The notes: generated by a model not told the origin, from the letters alone. Shown: positions 6,325-15,405, counted from the stretch's first letter. The stretch is 47,483 nucleotides of DNA from Pseudoflavonifractor sp. 60 (GCF_009911645.1 NZ_QWKI01000102.1:1-47483), one strand, 5' to 3'. Program-made: numbers and translations.

Positions 6325-8455
6325 AGATAAATAATGCTTTTCCGCTGTCTGCCGTCAACGACAGTCCTATGTCGTTATCATACATTGCCGGGTTGGTCAA
6401 AACTGCCGCTCCACCCTCCAGCACCTCCAAGTCTCCCGCCAGATCCAGCGCTTCAAAATGCTGGGGATAGACAGACACGCCGTACTGGCCCAACGCCCGG
6501 AACAGAGCCCTGCTGCGCTCGCCGGAGCGGAGCCGCCGGACCAGCTCCTCTCCGTCTTTTCGAGGAATGTAAATGGTTTTGGTCTCGCTGTCGATCAGGT
6601 GGAACCGCTCCGCAATTTTCCGGAAAGGCATGTACTCCCGCTCCATCATGGGAAGGATGTTCTTCTGGTCCAGTGCTTCCGGGCCTTTCAGGTCCAACAG
6701 CTCCTGGAAATAACACCGGATGGCCTCCGGGCTGTCCGGCTGGTCATAGCGGTTCAGCGCCTGACGCCCCGCAGCCACCGGAATTTCAAACAGGGAGGGC
6801 GGCGGGGTCTCGCTCTGGAAGATGGTGACGATACTCTTCCCGGCGGAGCGCTTTCCTTCCCGGTTGCACCGGCCCGCTGCCTGGAGGATGGAGTCCAGCC
6901 CCGCCTCCTCCCGGAACACCGCAGGAAAGTCTACGTCCACTCCGGCCTCGATCAGAGAGGTGGACACCACCCGGCAGGGCAAGCCGCTTCTCAGACGCCT
7001 CCGGATTTCCTCCAGGATAGCTTTCCGGTGGGCGGGATACATGAGGGTAGACAGATGGAAGGCCCCCTCCGGGTCCAACAGGCTGTATATCTTTTGCGCG
7101 CTTTTCCGGCTATTGACAATGCACAGGGCCTGTGTTTGCCCGCTGATCTGCTCTGCCACAGCTTCCCAAGACAGCTTTCCTTCCTGCCGGAAGGTGACGC
7201 GCCTGAAAATCTCTGGATGGAATACTTCCGGTGGACACAGCTCTACAGCGGGCTTGTCCGGCAGAAATTTCCGGAACACGCCATCCAGTGCCGGCTGCGT
7301 AGCGGTACATAGCACGGCGGAGACGCCATAGCGCTTCACCAGCTGGGCAATGGCAAAGACGCAGGGGCGGAGATAAGGGACAGGAAGCATCTGTGCCTCA
7401 TCAAAGATAATGACGCTTTTGGCCAGATTGTGCAGCTTACGGCACTGGGAGGACCGGTTGGCAAAGAGGGACTCAAAAAACTGCACCGCCGTGGTCACTA
7501 CGATTGGCATATCCCAATTTTCGGTAGCTCTGGCCAGCCTGGCATTCTCCGGCCTTGCCTCGTCTTCTATGTCATACAAGACGCCGGAGTGATGCTCCAG
7601 CACGTTCTCATCTCCCAGAATATCCCGAAAAATCTGGGCGTTTTGCTCAATGATGGAGGTATATGGAATCACATAGATCACCCGGCGCAGACCGCGGGCC
7701 CGGGCATGACGCAGGGCAAAGGCCAGAGAGGCCACTGTCTTGCCGCCTCCGGTGGGGATGGTGAGGGTGAACAGTCCCGGGGAGCGGTTCTCTCCCTGCT
7801 CCATACACCGCTCCAGCACTGCGCACCGCTCCTGATTCAACTCTGTTTTGGCTGGAAACCAACCGGAAATATAGCCCTGGAGCCTGTTCTCCAGGACTTC
7901 CATCGGGTCTCCGCCGCCCCGGTCCTGTTTTGCACCTGCCATAAAGGTTTCGGTGTCTAGGAAATCCGCATCGGTCAAACAGGAGTAGAGCATCCGAGTG
8001 AAAAACATCTCCTCTGGCTGGCCGGAAAATACCGGCGGCAGAACTGCCGGCAGCCTGATCTCCTCCTGCCAGGCCTCATAGGGCTCCAGCTTTCCCAAGG
8101 CGGCTTTCCTCATGCGGCCGCAGAAGGTCTTATCCTCCCAGTGGTCTCCCTGGCTTCCGCCGTCGGGCAAGCCACCGTGGTGCCCCGCAACGGCAAAGGC
8201 GGCGCTGCTTTGATTCAACTTGCAGCACTCTGCCGCCCCGGCAGTGGCGTGATCCACATGTTCTGCGCTCCCCTGAAGCCGGCGTTGGAACCCGGCGGAA
8301 TACTTCCCTAAGTCGTGAGCCAGACCGGTAAGCCGTCCCTGATCCCCTGCGCCAAAGGCTGCGGCAAAACCGGCGCACAGGTCCGCCGTTCCGCTCAGAT
8401 GCTCTGGAATCGTTTGTTTGCGATTATCTTGGGAAATATGCGCAAGATATTTCAT
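6323..8455 (-). CDS. cas3: CRISPR-associated helicase-nuclease Cas3 (HD + DExH)
   Basis: Cas3 is recruited by target-bound Cascade and unwinds and degrades DNA. The 710-residue protein carries an N-terminal HD nuclease domain (LAHDLGK with His47-Asp48, DHATAG, AGHHGG). A superfamily 2 helicase follows: Walker A PTGGGKT near residue 240, DEAQ near 353, then a TATQP motif. It has its own promoter (8491-8519) and AGGAGG 13 nt before ATG 8455. It is separated from the cas5 operon by the 400-bp regulatory region, so Cas3 and Cascade can be controlled separately. Confidence 0.95.
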   Translation of the reverse strand: MKYLAHISQDNRKQTIPEHLSGTADLCAGFAAAFGAGDQGRLTGLAHDLGKYSAGFQRRLQGSAEHVDHATAGAAECCKLNQSSAAFAVAGHHGGLPDGGSQGDHWEDKTFCGRMRKAALGKLEPYEAWQEEIRLPAVLPPVFSGQPEEMFFTRMLYSCLTDADFLDTETFMAGAKQDRGGGDPMEVLENRLQGYISGWFPAKTELNQERCAVLERCMEQGENRSPGLFTLTIPTGGGKTVASLAFALRHARARGLRRVIYVIPYTSIIEQNAQIFRDILGDENVLEHHSGVLYDIEDEARPENARLARATENWDMPIVVTTAVQFFESLFANRSSQCRKLHNLAKSVIIFDEAQMLPVPYLRPCVFAIAQLVKRYGVSAVLCTATQPALDGVFRKFLPDKPAVELCPPEVFHPEIFRRVTFRQEGKLSWEAVAEQISGQTQALCIVNSRKSAQKIYSLLDPEGAFHLSTLMYPAHRKAILEEIRRRLRSGLPCRVVSTSLIEAGVDVDFPAVFREEAGLDSILQAAGRCNREGKRSAGKSIVTIFQSETPPPSLFEIPVAAGRQALNRYDQPDSPEAIRCYFQELLDLKGPEALDQKNILPMMEREYMPFRKIAERFHLIDSETKTIYIPRKDGEELVRRLRSGERSRALFRALGQYGVSVYPQHFEALDLAGDLEVLEGGAAVLTNPAMYDNDIGLSLTADSGKALFI

Positions 8456-8490
8456 TTTGTTCCGATCTCCTCCTGGTTTAGAATATTTAC

Positions 8491-8519
8491 ACTATAGCAT
8501 CACCAGAGCCCAATGTAAA
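8491..8519 (-). promoter_or_regulatory. cas3 promoter
   Basis: TTTACA (8519-8514), 17 bp, then TATAGT (8496-8491) on the minus strand, about 40 bp upstream of the cas3 ATG. No repeat-like guide target was found here. Confidence 0.6.
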
Positions 8520-8520
8520 G

Positions 8521-8840
8521 AAGTCTGATATCGGGCTGTTTTGAACGCCAGGTACTTGCCCTGTTTGACCTCCTGCCCAGCCGCGTTCAGCGCCGCTGGG
8601 AAATTGTCAAGGTCTTTACAACCGGTCGGAGCGGCGTCAATGATCTGATCCGGATTTCCCCGGACAGCAGGCAGCTTTTCGCCCAGCCATGTGCTGCGGG
8701 CTTCGGATTTTCGATGACAGACAGGCTATTGCCGCTTGTGGGGGCTGCATTGGTGGCGCAGGGCGGAACAGACCTGGAGCGCTCAGGAAAGTTTTCCCGG
8801 ATATCCGGTGGACTTTTGGGAAAAACTGTGGTAAACTGAT
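8521..8840 (+). other. Gene-poor stretch with a start-less open frame
   Basis: Between the cas3 promoter and the flavin reductase gene there is no convincing gene. One plus-strand frame stays open for about 105 codons (including RVQRRWEIVKVFTTGRSGV) and ends at TGA 8838-8840, but it has no plausible start or ribosome binding site. It may be the tail of a lost gene. I do not recognise it. Confidence 0.3.
8809..8837 (+). promoter_or_regulatory. Promoter of the flavin reductase-rubredoxin gene
   Basis: TGGACT (8809-8814), 17 bp, TAAACT (8832-8837), about 38 bp before the ATG. Confidence 0.5.
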
Positions 8841-8875
8841 TTTATTCCAATCCACACAATGAGAAGGAGCTTTTT

Positions 8876-9493
8876 ATGGACAATAAGGTCATGTATTCCC
8901 TGAGCTACGGCCTGTTCATTCTCTCCGCCCGCCAGGGGGAGAAGGACAACGGCTGCATCACCAATACCGCCATCCAGGTGACCACCGACCCCAACCGCAT
9001 TGTCATCGCAGTGAACAAAAGCAACTACACACACGACATGGTGAAGGAGACTGGACGATTCACCGTCTCCATTCTGTCGGAGGAGGCCAAATTTGACCTG
9101 TTCCAGCGCTTCGGCTTCCAGTCGGGCCGGGACGCGGACAAGTTCGCCGGCTTTGAGGTCCACACCGCCAAGGACGCCGACGGAGTCCGCTACGTGACCC
9201 AGGGGACCAACGCCTGGCTGAGCTGCAAGGTGGTCTCCGCCACCGACCTGGGCACCCACACCCTGTTTCTGGCCGACGTGCTGGACGGCGGGGTGCTCTC
9301 CTCCGCCCCCAGCGCCACCTACGCCTACTACCAGGCCCACATCAAGCCCAAGCCTGCCGCCGCCCCCGCCAGCGAGAAAAAGCGCTGGGTGTGCAAGGTC
9401 TGCGGCTACGTCTACGAGGAGGATTTCCTCCCCGAGGACTATATCTGCCCCCTGTGCAAGCACCCCGCCTCCGACTTTGAGCCCCTGGCCTAA
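8876..9493 (+). CDS. Flavin reductase-rubredoxin fusion (high-molecular-weight rubredoxin type)
   Basis: The N-terminal part (about residues 1-150) is a flavin-reductase/flavoredoxin FMN-binding domain (YGLFILSARQGEKDNGCITN, then VTTDPNRIVIAVNK). An Ala/Pro linker leads to a C-terminal rubredoxin with the iron-binding pairs CKVCGYVY and CPLCKHPASDF. Such fusions pass electrons from NAD(P)H systems to flavodiiron or other oxygen- and peroxide-detoxifying proteins in anaerobes. The gene is monocistronic, with GAAGGAG 9 nt before the ATG. The exact partner is not visible here. Confidence 0.9.
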   Translation: MDNKVMYSLSYGLFILSARQGEKDNGCITNTAIQVTTDPNRIVIAVNKSNYTHDMVKETGRFTVSILSEEAKFDLFQRFGFQSGRDADKFAGFEVHTAKDADGVRYVTQGTNAWLSCKVVSATDLGTHTLFLADVLDGGVLSSAPSATYAYYQAHIKPKPAAAPASEKKRWVCKVCGYVYEEDFLPEDYICPLCKHPASDFEPLA

Positions 9494-9507
9494 AAATTTT
9501 TCCAAAA

Positions 9508-9541
9508 AACCGCGCCAAAGTGGAAACCCTTTGGCGCGGTT
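9508..9541. terminator. Hairpin after the flavin reductase-rubredoxin gene
   Basis: A 13-bp stem (9508-9520 with 9529-9541, 8-nt loop). The T-rich side is on the minus strand, so termination in the plus direction may be partial. Confidence 0.5.
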
Positions 9542-9710
9542 CTGCGTCTATATAGTGGAGAAGGTCCCAGCGGCTCTATATTACATATCAATCAGCGGCC
9601 AGCCGGGCCAAGGATCAGTCAGACCGTCAGAGCGAGGAAAGAGTTTTTTCGCTTCCTTTTTTACAAAAAAGGAAGAAACAGCAGCGCACAGAGAGAAGGA
9701 GGCTTCACCT

Positions 9711-10271
9711 ATGGAGGATGGCAAGATCATCGACCTGTACTGGGCCCGGTCTCAGCAGGCCATTTCAGAAAGTGAGCGCAAATATGGCCCCTACTGCCAC
9801 ACCATTGCCCGGCGCATTCTGGACCGGGAGGAGGACGCGGAGGAGTGCGTCAACGACACCTGGCTCCGGGCCTGGAATGCCATACCGCCCCAGCGCCCCG
9901 GCATCTTGTCCGCCTTTTTCGGCAAGCTGACCCGGAACCTGTCCCTGGACCGGTGGCGGCGGGCCAAGGCGGCCAAGCGGGGCGGCAGTCAGGTGGAGGT
10001 GGCCCTCCACGAGCTGGAGGACTGTCTCCCCGACCGCCGCCGCCCCGATGAGGCGCTGGAGGCCGCGGAGACCGCCGCCCTCATCTCCGCCTTCCTCCGC
10101 CGCCAGACCCCGGAGGACCGGGCCCTCTTTGTCCGCCGGTACTTCTCCCTGACCCCCCTGGGGGAGCTGGCGGAGCAGTTTGGGATGACCACGGGACAGG
10201 TCAAATCCCGGCTTCACCGGATGCGCCAGCGGCTCAAGCTGGAGCTGGAGCGGGAGGGGATTGCGGTATGA
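9711..10271 (+). CDS. RNA polymerase sigma factor, sigma-70/ECF type
   Basis: A 186-residue sigma factor. Region 2 (about residues 25-85) contains AEECVNDTWLRAWNAIPP and LTRNLSLDRWRR. Region 4 (about 130-180) contains LAEQFGMTTGQVKSRLHRMRQRL, a helix-turn-helix for -35 recognition. The ATG at 9711 has AAGGAGG 8 nt upstream; a longer frame begins inside the previous gene and is not credible. It overlaps the next gene, a probable membrane anti-sigma factor, by ATGA. An inverted repeat (9652-9675) lies upstream. No obvious autoregulated promoter was identified. Confidence 0.9.
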   Translation: MEDGKIIDLYWARSQQAISESERKYGPYCHTIARRILDREEDAEECVNDTWLRAWNAIPPQRPGILSAFFGKLTRNLSLDRWRRAKAAKRGGSQVEVALHELEDCLPDRRRPDEALEAAETAALISAFLRRQTPEDRALFVRRYFSLTPLGELAEQFGMTTGQVKSRLHRMRQRLKLELEREGIAV

Positions 10272-10867
10272 ATGCAGAACACCTGTTGGACGCCATGGGC
10301 CTGCTGGATGACCAGCTGATCCAGGAGGCGGAGGCCTACCGTCCCCGGAGCCGCCGCCCGTCCCTCCGACCCTGGATGACCCTGGCTGCCTGCTTCGCGG
10401 TGGTCATGGTCCTGGGCTACGGCCTGACCCACATGGGCATGGGCGGTGGGAACAGCGCCGCGCCGGAGAACAGCGGCGGGGCGGAGAACAGCGGCGGGGC
10501 GGCCTCCGCGCCCGCTGACAGCTCCTTCTACCACCCCCAGTTCAACGGGACCGAGTCGCCCGCCCCGGAAGCACCCCCAAACTATGAACTCCAGCCCCCC
10601 AACGAAGGGGGCGATATGGACTACTGCGCCGCCATTATGGTGGATGGGACCCTCTACTGGTCCACCGGCACCCCCGCCTCCGTGGAGGTGGAGGAGAGGG
10701 ATATCCGCACCGTTAACTCCTACATCAACACCGTGCCCCAGATGGACGGTCAGACCAACTTCTCCCAGGATCTGAGTGCCCAGTACGCCCAAATCCCGGA
10801 GGGGCTGGTGGTGCTGATCGACAACGAATGGATTCTCTTTGACCCCATTCCGCCCTGGGAGCGGTGA
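10268..10867 (+). CDS. Membrane-anchored partner of the sigma factor (putative anti-sigma factor)
   Basis: The 199-residue protein has a short cytoplasmic N-terminus (MNAEHLLDAMGLLDDQLIQ), one membrane segment (about residues 36-55, LAACFAVVMVLGYGL) and a Gly/Ser/Pro-rich linker containing ENSGGAENSGGA. An extracytoplasmic domain of about 90 residues follows. Translational coupling (ATGA) to the sigma gene and this topology fit an anti-sigma factor or a sigma-linked envelope sensor. No zinc motif of the ZAS class is present. The assignment rests on context. Confidence 0.7.
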   Translation: MNAEHLLDAMGLLDDQLIQEAEAYRPRSRRPSLRPWMTLAACFAVVMVLGYGLTHMGMGGGNSAAPENSGGAENSGGAASAPADSSFYHPQFNGTESPAPEAPPNYELQPPNEGGDMDYCAAIMVDGTLYWSTGTPASVEVEERDIRTVNSYINTVPQMDGQTNFSQDLSAQYAQIPEGLVVLIDNEWILFDPIPPWER

Positions 10868-10925
10868 GATATAAAAGCGGCGCCCCCCTCTCTGCCAGTG
10901 GGGGATGTACTGCCTAAAACGGCTT

Positions 10926-10955
10926 AAAAAGTACCCTCCGGAATTCCGGAGGGTA
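10926..10955 (-). terminator. Terminator of sbcDC
   Basis: A palindromic hairpin (10932-10955) follows the sbcC stop, with a T run on the minus strand (10930-10926). On the plus strand it may also end the sigma/anti-sigma transcript. Confidence 0.8.
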
Positions 10956-10958
10956 TTG

Positions 10959-13900
10959 TTATGTGGAGATGACACACTTGCTGCCCCGGCTGCTCTTTAC
11001 CACCTCGATTTTGCTGGAGATGGTCTCCTTCAGCTGGTCCACGTGGGAGATAATGCCCACCAGACCGTGGCTGCGCTGGACTCCCTGGAGCACCTCGAAG
11101 GCATCTCCAATGGAATTCTGGTCCAGAGAACCGAAGCCCTCGTCAATAAACATAGCCTCCAGGTGGATGCCGCTCCCTTGGGCCTGGACCACCGTAGACA
11201 GCCCAATGGCCAGACTGAGGGCCACCAGGAACTTCTCGCCGCCGGACAGAGTCCTGACACTGCGGCACTCGTTGCTCTGGGCGTCCAGCACCTCCAGCCC
11301 CAGCCCCCGCTTGCGGGCGGCCCCAGTGCGCTTGTCGGTGCGGAACAGGCGGTAGCGCCCTCCGTGGACGCTCTCCAGCATACGGTTGGCCTCGGTGGTA
11401 ATGGCGGTGAGCATCACCCCCAGCACATACCGCTGCAAGCTGACGCCGGTGCGGCCCCCCAGGCGGGCAGCAAACTCCAGGTCTGCATCCGCCTCGATTC
11501 TGGCCGCGTCGTGGGCCTCCTTCCGCCTGGTGAGGGCGTCGTGGTCCCCCTCCATCCGGGACAGGGCGTCCTGGGCCAGGGCCAGAGCCTTGGCCAGCTC
11601 CGCCTCCCGCTCCTTGGCGGCGCTGGCCTGGGCCTCCAGCTCCTTCAGCGCCGGAGCCTCCCGCCCGGCCAGCTTCTCCTGCTGCTCCTCCCAGTCCCGC
11701 CGGGCCCGGGCCAGGTCGGCGCGGTAAGCGGCAAGGGCCTCCCGGCGCTGGTCCAGCTGGGCGTGGTCCATACGGGCGGCCAGGAACTGGGCCTCGTCGG
11801 GCAGACCGGACTGGCTCAGGGCCTCCTGCCAGCGCTGGGATGCCTCCTCCAGGGCTTCTCCCGCCTCCTGGAGGGCCGCCCGGGCGCCGGCCAGCTCGGT
11901 CCGGGCCCCCTTGACGTCTCCCTCGGCCTCCAGCCGCCGCTGGCTCAGGGCGGCCTCAGCCTGCTTGTAGGCCTCTGTCTCCCTTTGAAGTTGATTCAGG
12001 CTGGCGTGCAGTTGCTCCTCATTCTCAATGCCGGGGATTTTCCCCTTGGTCAGCTCCTCCAGAGAGGCACGGGCGGCGGCCTCCTCCTGGACCCGGCTGT
12101 TATACCACCTCTGGGTCTCCTGCCGGCGATCATCGGCCTGGGCCCGGACCTGGGCGCTGGCAGCAATGCGCTCCTCCGCCTGGGTCACCGCCTGACGCGC
12201 CCGCTCCAGCTCCTCCTCGCCGGCCTTGATGTGCCGGTCCAGCTCCTCCAGTGTCTCAATGCCAGCCAGTCTCCGCTGGAGGATCGTCTCATAACCGGCC
12301 CGGGCGGACGCATCCCGCTGGCGGCACTCCTCCCGCCGGGCCTGGCAGGTGTTACGCTGCTCCTCCGCCTGACTGCGCGCTTTTGCCGCCCGGTTCACCT
12401 GCTGGCCCAGGGCCACCGCTGTCTGGTTCAGCCGGTCCAGGTCCTCCGCCGTCACCTGCACCTGGCCGTCGGGGGCAGGAGCGGGGTGGTCCAGACTGCC
12501 GCAGACGGGACAGGGACAGCCCGGCCTCAGCTCCCGGGCCAGCACGCCGCCAATGCCCTGCAAATAGTCCCTCTGGGCCCGCTGATACTCCTCTGTAGCC
12601 TGGGCCTGTTCCTCCATTGCCCGCTTCCAGTTCTGATCCGCCTTCTGATACGCCTTCTCTGCAGTGGAAAAGGTCTGCTCCTCTTTATGGAGGGCGGTTT
12701 TGGCCGCCTCCGCCTCCTGCCGGCGCTGCTGGAGGGACTGGTACAGGGGCCGGGTCTCCCGCCACTGGGGCAGAGGGCTGCGCTCCTGCACCTCCTGGAG
12801 GGCGCGGGCTGCCTCATCCTTTCCCTGGAGAGCCGCCTGCCACCGGTGGTCCCCCTTCTGATAATCCTCCTCCGCCTTTTTCCAGCTCCCCTCCGCCTGG
12901 GTCAGGGCCTGGGCGGCGTTTTGTGCCTCCCGCCGTTTCTCGGCCAGGTTTCGGTACAGCCCCTGAGCCTGGCGGCGGACGGCCAGAGCGGCCAGCTTCT
13001 CATCCTGTTGAGGGCGGAGGGCGTCGTGGGCCGCCTGCTCCCCCTTCGTCTTTTCCAGGGCCGCCCGGGCGGTCTGCTCCTTGCCGGCGGCCTGCTGGAC
13101 CCGCTTCTCCGCCTCCCGGGCCCGGGTCCGCCTCTCCCGGCACAGCTCGTAGGCGGGAACAATGGTCTCCGCCTGAGCGGCCTGGACCAGAAGAGCCTCC
13201 TCCTGATTTTGGGCCAGCTCCTGCTGCAACAGCTTTTCCAACACCCGGCGGCGGCGCAGCAGCTCCTGAAACTCCTGGTCCTCCAGCAGCGCCTCGGTGT
13301 AGACCTTCTGGGCCTCCCCGGCCTGGACGGCGGCCCCGGCGTGGAGGGTCTCCTGCCGGGCGGCCTCCTCCCGCTGCTCCGCCAGCAGTTGGGAGAGCTC
13401 GTCCAGCTTCCCGCAGCTGTACTCCTCCAGCTTGGTCTGGATGGCGGCCAGTTCCTGCTTCAGTGCCCGGTCCCGCTCGCCAACCCGGCGCTGGAGCTCG
13501 TCGGTCAGCCGCTGCCACCGCTGGGCGTGGAACAGGCTCACCAGCACCGCCTCTTTCTCATCGTCCTCCGACACTAGCAGCTTCTCAAACTGCCCCTGGG
13601 GGAGGATCATGACCTGACGGAACTGCTCATAGGTCAGGCCGATGATTTTCTGGGCCTGCTCGTTCACCTTGGTCATGGTGGGGTTGGTCAGCAGGGGCAC
13701 ATAGACCCCGTCCTCCAGCACCATGCAGTTGTGGAAATCGTTGAGATTCTTCCGGGCGTATTTCAGGGACCGGGTAAAGCGGTACCGGCGGCGGTCCACG
13801 TCAAAGGTGAACTCCAGCCGGGTCTCGTCCTCCTTGCCCCCCAGCTTGCAGCGCATGGGCTCCAGGCCGTCCCGCAGTCCGCCGCTGGACTTGTTGTAGA

Positions 13901-14054
13901 GGGCGCAGCACATGGCGTCCAGAATGGTGGTCTTGCCCGCCCCCGTCTCGCCGCAGATGAGAAACAGGCCGCTCTCGGTCAGATTGGTAAAGTCAATGAC
14001 CTGCTCCTCCACATAGGGCCCGAAGCACTGAAAGCGCAGCTCTACCGGTCTCAT
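10959..14054 (-). CDS. sbcC: Exonuclease SbcCD subunit C (SMC-like ATPase)
   Basis: SbcC with SbcD (Rad50-Mre11 family) cuts hairpins and protein-blocked DNA ends. In the 1031-residue protein the Walker A GETGAGKTT is near residue 38, long Glu/Gln/Arg-rich coiled coils flank the zinc hook CPVCG near residue 510, and the C-terminal ABC signature LSGGEKF and Walker B MFIDEGFGSLD are near residue 970. The coiled coil makes the opposite strand open over long distances, but those frames are not genes. The start overlaps the sbcD stop by ATGA. Confidence 0.95.
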   Translation of the reverse strand: MRPVELRFQCFGPYVEEQVIDFTNLTESGLFLICGETGAGKTTILDAMCCALYNKSSGGLRDGLEPMRCKLGGKEDETRLEFTFDVDRRRYRFTRSLKYARKNLNDFHNCMVLEDGVYVPLLTNPTMTKVNEQAQKIIGLTYEQFRQVMILPQGQFEKLLVSEDDEKEAVLVSLFHAQRWQRLTDELQRRVGERDRALKQELAAIQTKLEEYSCGKLDELSQLLAEQREEAARQETLHAGAAVQAGEAQKVYTEALLEDQEFQELLRRRRVLEKLLQQELAQNQEEALLVQAAQAETIVPAYELCRERRTRAREAEKRVQQAAGKEQTARAALEKTKGEQAAHDALRPQQDEKLAALAVRRQAQGLYRNLAEKRREAQNAAQALTQAEGSWKKAEEDYQKGDHRWQAALQGKDEAARALQEVQERSPLPQWRETRPLYQSLQQRRQEAEAAKTALHKEEQTFSTAEKAYQKADQNWKRAMEEQAQATEEYQRAQRDYLQGIGGVLARELRPGCPCPVCGSLDHPAPAPDGQVQVTAEDLDRLNQTAVALGQQVNRAAKARSQAEEQRNTCQARREECRQRDASARAGYETILQRRLAGIETLEELDRHIKAGEEELERARQAVTQAEERIAASAQVRAQADDRRQETQRWYNSRVQEEAAARASLEELTKGKIPGIENEEQLHASLNQLQRETEAYKQAEAALSQRRLEAEGDVKGARTELAGARAALQEAGEALEEASQRWQEALSQSGLPDEAQFLAARMDHAQLDQRREALAAYRADLARARRDWEEQQEKLAGREAPALKELEAQASAAKEREAELAKALALAQDALSRMEGDHDALTRRKEAHDAARIEADADLEFAARLGGRTGVSLQRYVLGVMLTAITTEANRMLESVHGGRYRLFRTDKRTGAARKRGLGLEVLDAQSNECRSVRTLSGGEKFLVALSLAIGLSTVVQAQGSGIHLEAMFIDEGFGSLDQNSIGDAFEVLQGVQRSHGLVGIISHVDQLKETISSKIEVVKSSRGSKCVIST

Positions 14055-15178
14055 TGTCCATCCTCCTCTTCACTCCAGGCCAGTATCTCCTGAAACAGGG
14101 CCGTCTGGGCTGGCGTAGGCTCATACTGAAAGTTCTCCGCCATAAATTTCTTCATAATGTCCATCTCATCCATGCGCTCCAGCTCCTCCACCAGTAGAGC
14201 CTTTCCCTCGCCGGTCTCCTCCAGGGACTTGCCCCGGACGCTGAGCATCCAGGGGAACCGCTCCTGAAGGTCGGCCATCAGCTCCAGCCCGGCATAGCGG
14301 TCGGTGACGTCCAGAAAGAGATAGTGCTCCGTCAGGTCGGTGCGGCAGATGATGTTTTCATAAGTATCCCGCAGAGTGATATGGTCCCGGCGGGGGACAA
14401 TGGGGACAAAGGTCTGCTCCATGGTATCGGTGTCCAGCAGTACGACCCCCTTCTCCTGCCGCTCCTCCGCCCCGAAGGAGTACTTTAATGGACTGCCGCT
14501 GTAGCGGATGTGGGGGGCCACCGCCTGAGGCTTGTGGATGTGCCCCAGGGCCACGTAGTCAAAGCCCTCAAACACATCCTTGGACACGGCGGAGGCGAAG
14601 CCAACCCGGGCGGACCGGTCGGACTCGGACAGCTCCGCCCCCACCACGTAGGCGTGGGAGAGGATTATGTTTCGCCGGTTGGGGTCCATGGTCTCCCGGA
14701 TGTGGCCGCACACCACCTGAAAGGCGGTCTCCAGGGAGCGGATCTCCTGGCGGCGCTCCGGGAACAGAGCGCACACCTCGTCCCGATTGAACCAGGGCAG
14801 CGGGTAGACAGCCACATCGTCCCCCAGCAGTACTGGCTCCACATCCCGCGTCAGCCGCCCGGTGACATAGAGCCCCGCCCCACGCAGCAGCTCCCGGCAG
14901 GCGGACAGACGGGGGGCGCTGTCGTGGTTGCCGGCGATGAGGACCATGGGGACCTTCAAACGGCCGCAGAGCTGAGTCACCGCGTCGTTGTACAGCTCAA
15001 TAGCAGCGGCGTTGGCCAGTCCGCTGTCATACACGTCCCCGGCGCACAAAACGGCGTCCACCTTTTCCCGCTGGATCAGCTCATACAGCTGGTCTAAAAA
15101 GCAACGCTGGTTCTCCTCATAGGTCCCCAGCCCCGCCGGCTTTCCAAAGTGCCAGTCAGAGGTATGCAGCAGCTTCAT
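14051..15178 (-). CDS. sbcD: Exonuclease SbcCD subunit D (Mre11-like nuclease)
   Basis: The 375-residue metallophosphoesterase shows the metal-binding motifs in order: TSDWHFG, CAGDVYDSG, IAGNHDS, and the later VVCGHIRE and ALGHIHKP. It forms the nuclease half of SbcCD. It is expressed ahead of sbcC in one operon, and AAAGGAG lies 12 nt before the ATG. A promoter and a structured, terminator-bearing leader (15233-15405) lie upstream. Confidence 0.95.
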   Translation of the reverse strand: MKLLHTSDWHFGKPAGLGTYEENQRCFLDQLYELIQREKVDAVLCAGDVYDSGLANAAAIELYNDAVTQLCGRLKVPMVLIAGNHDSAPRLSACRELLRGAGLYVTGRLTRDVEPVLLGDDVAVYPLPWFNRDEVCALFPERRQEIRSLETAFQVVCGHIRETMDPNRRNIILSHAYVVGAELSESDRSARVGFASAVSKDVFEGFDYVALGHIHKPQAVAPHIRYSGSPLKYSFGAEERQEKGVVLLDTDTMEQTFVPIVPRRDHITLRDTYENIICRTDLTEHYLFLDVTDRYAGLELMADLQERFPWMLSVRGKSLEETGEGKALLVEELERMDEMDIMKKFMAENFQYEPTPAQTALFQEILAWSEEEDGQ

Positions 15179-15232
15179 AGGCGGTTTTCACTCCTTTTGA
15201 ATTAAAATCTACCAATTATTCCACGCCATATG

Positions 15233-15370
15233 CAAAAATAGCCGCACGACATATTGCGCCCGCGGCAGTGGAACACGGTTGTCCCGGTGGCAGCTGACCG
15301 CCCGCCGGTGCCATAAACAGGGCCGCGATCAGACACCGGAGCACCTCCACTTCAAGGTAAATCCTACTTA
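15233..15370 (-). ncRNA. Structured leader or small RNA upstream of sbcD
   Basis: From the promoter at 15405-15377, a transcript of about 138 nt would end in an intrinsic terminator: a GC-rich hairpin at 15266-15241 with a T-rich tail at 15240-15233. Its 5' part can close with AGTGGA (15351-15346) pairing TCCACT (15272-15267), enclosing about 70 nt that contain CCGGTG/CACCGG. The closing helix abuts the terminator stem, as in riboswitch or attenuator layouts. I do not recognise a known riboswitch class. It may be an independent small RNA or a premature-termination switch for sbcDC. Confidence 0.5.
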
Positions 15371-15376
15371 ATAAGC

Positions 15377-15405
15377 AATGTATCATAATTCGAGCAAAAA
15401 GACAA
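15377..15405 (-). promoter_or_regulatory. Promoter upstream of the sbcD leader RNA
   Basis: TTGTCT (15405-15400), 17 bp, TACATT (15382-15377) on the minus strand. The rest of 15406-15713 holds only the DUF4230 terminator and no gene that I can see. Confidence 0.6.

Noticed and set aside
8491-8525. cas3 promoter as a second target of the mini guide RNA
   Set aside because: Only AAAGAA matches the guide and the flanking triplet is TGT, not TTC.
10905-13577. A very long open frame opposite sbcC
   Set aside because: Leu/Pro/Gly-rich translation typical of the antisense of a GC-rich coiled coil; no start signal or family, and sbcC on the other strand is certain.
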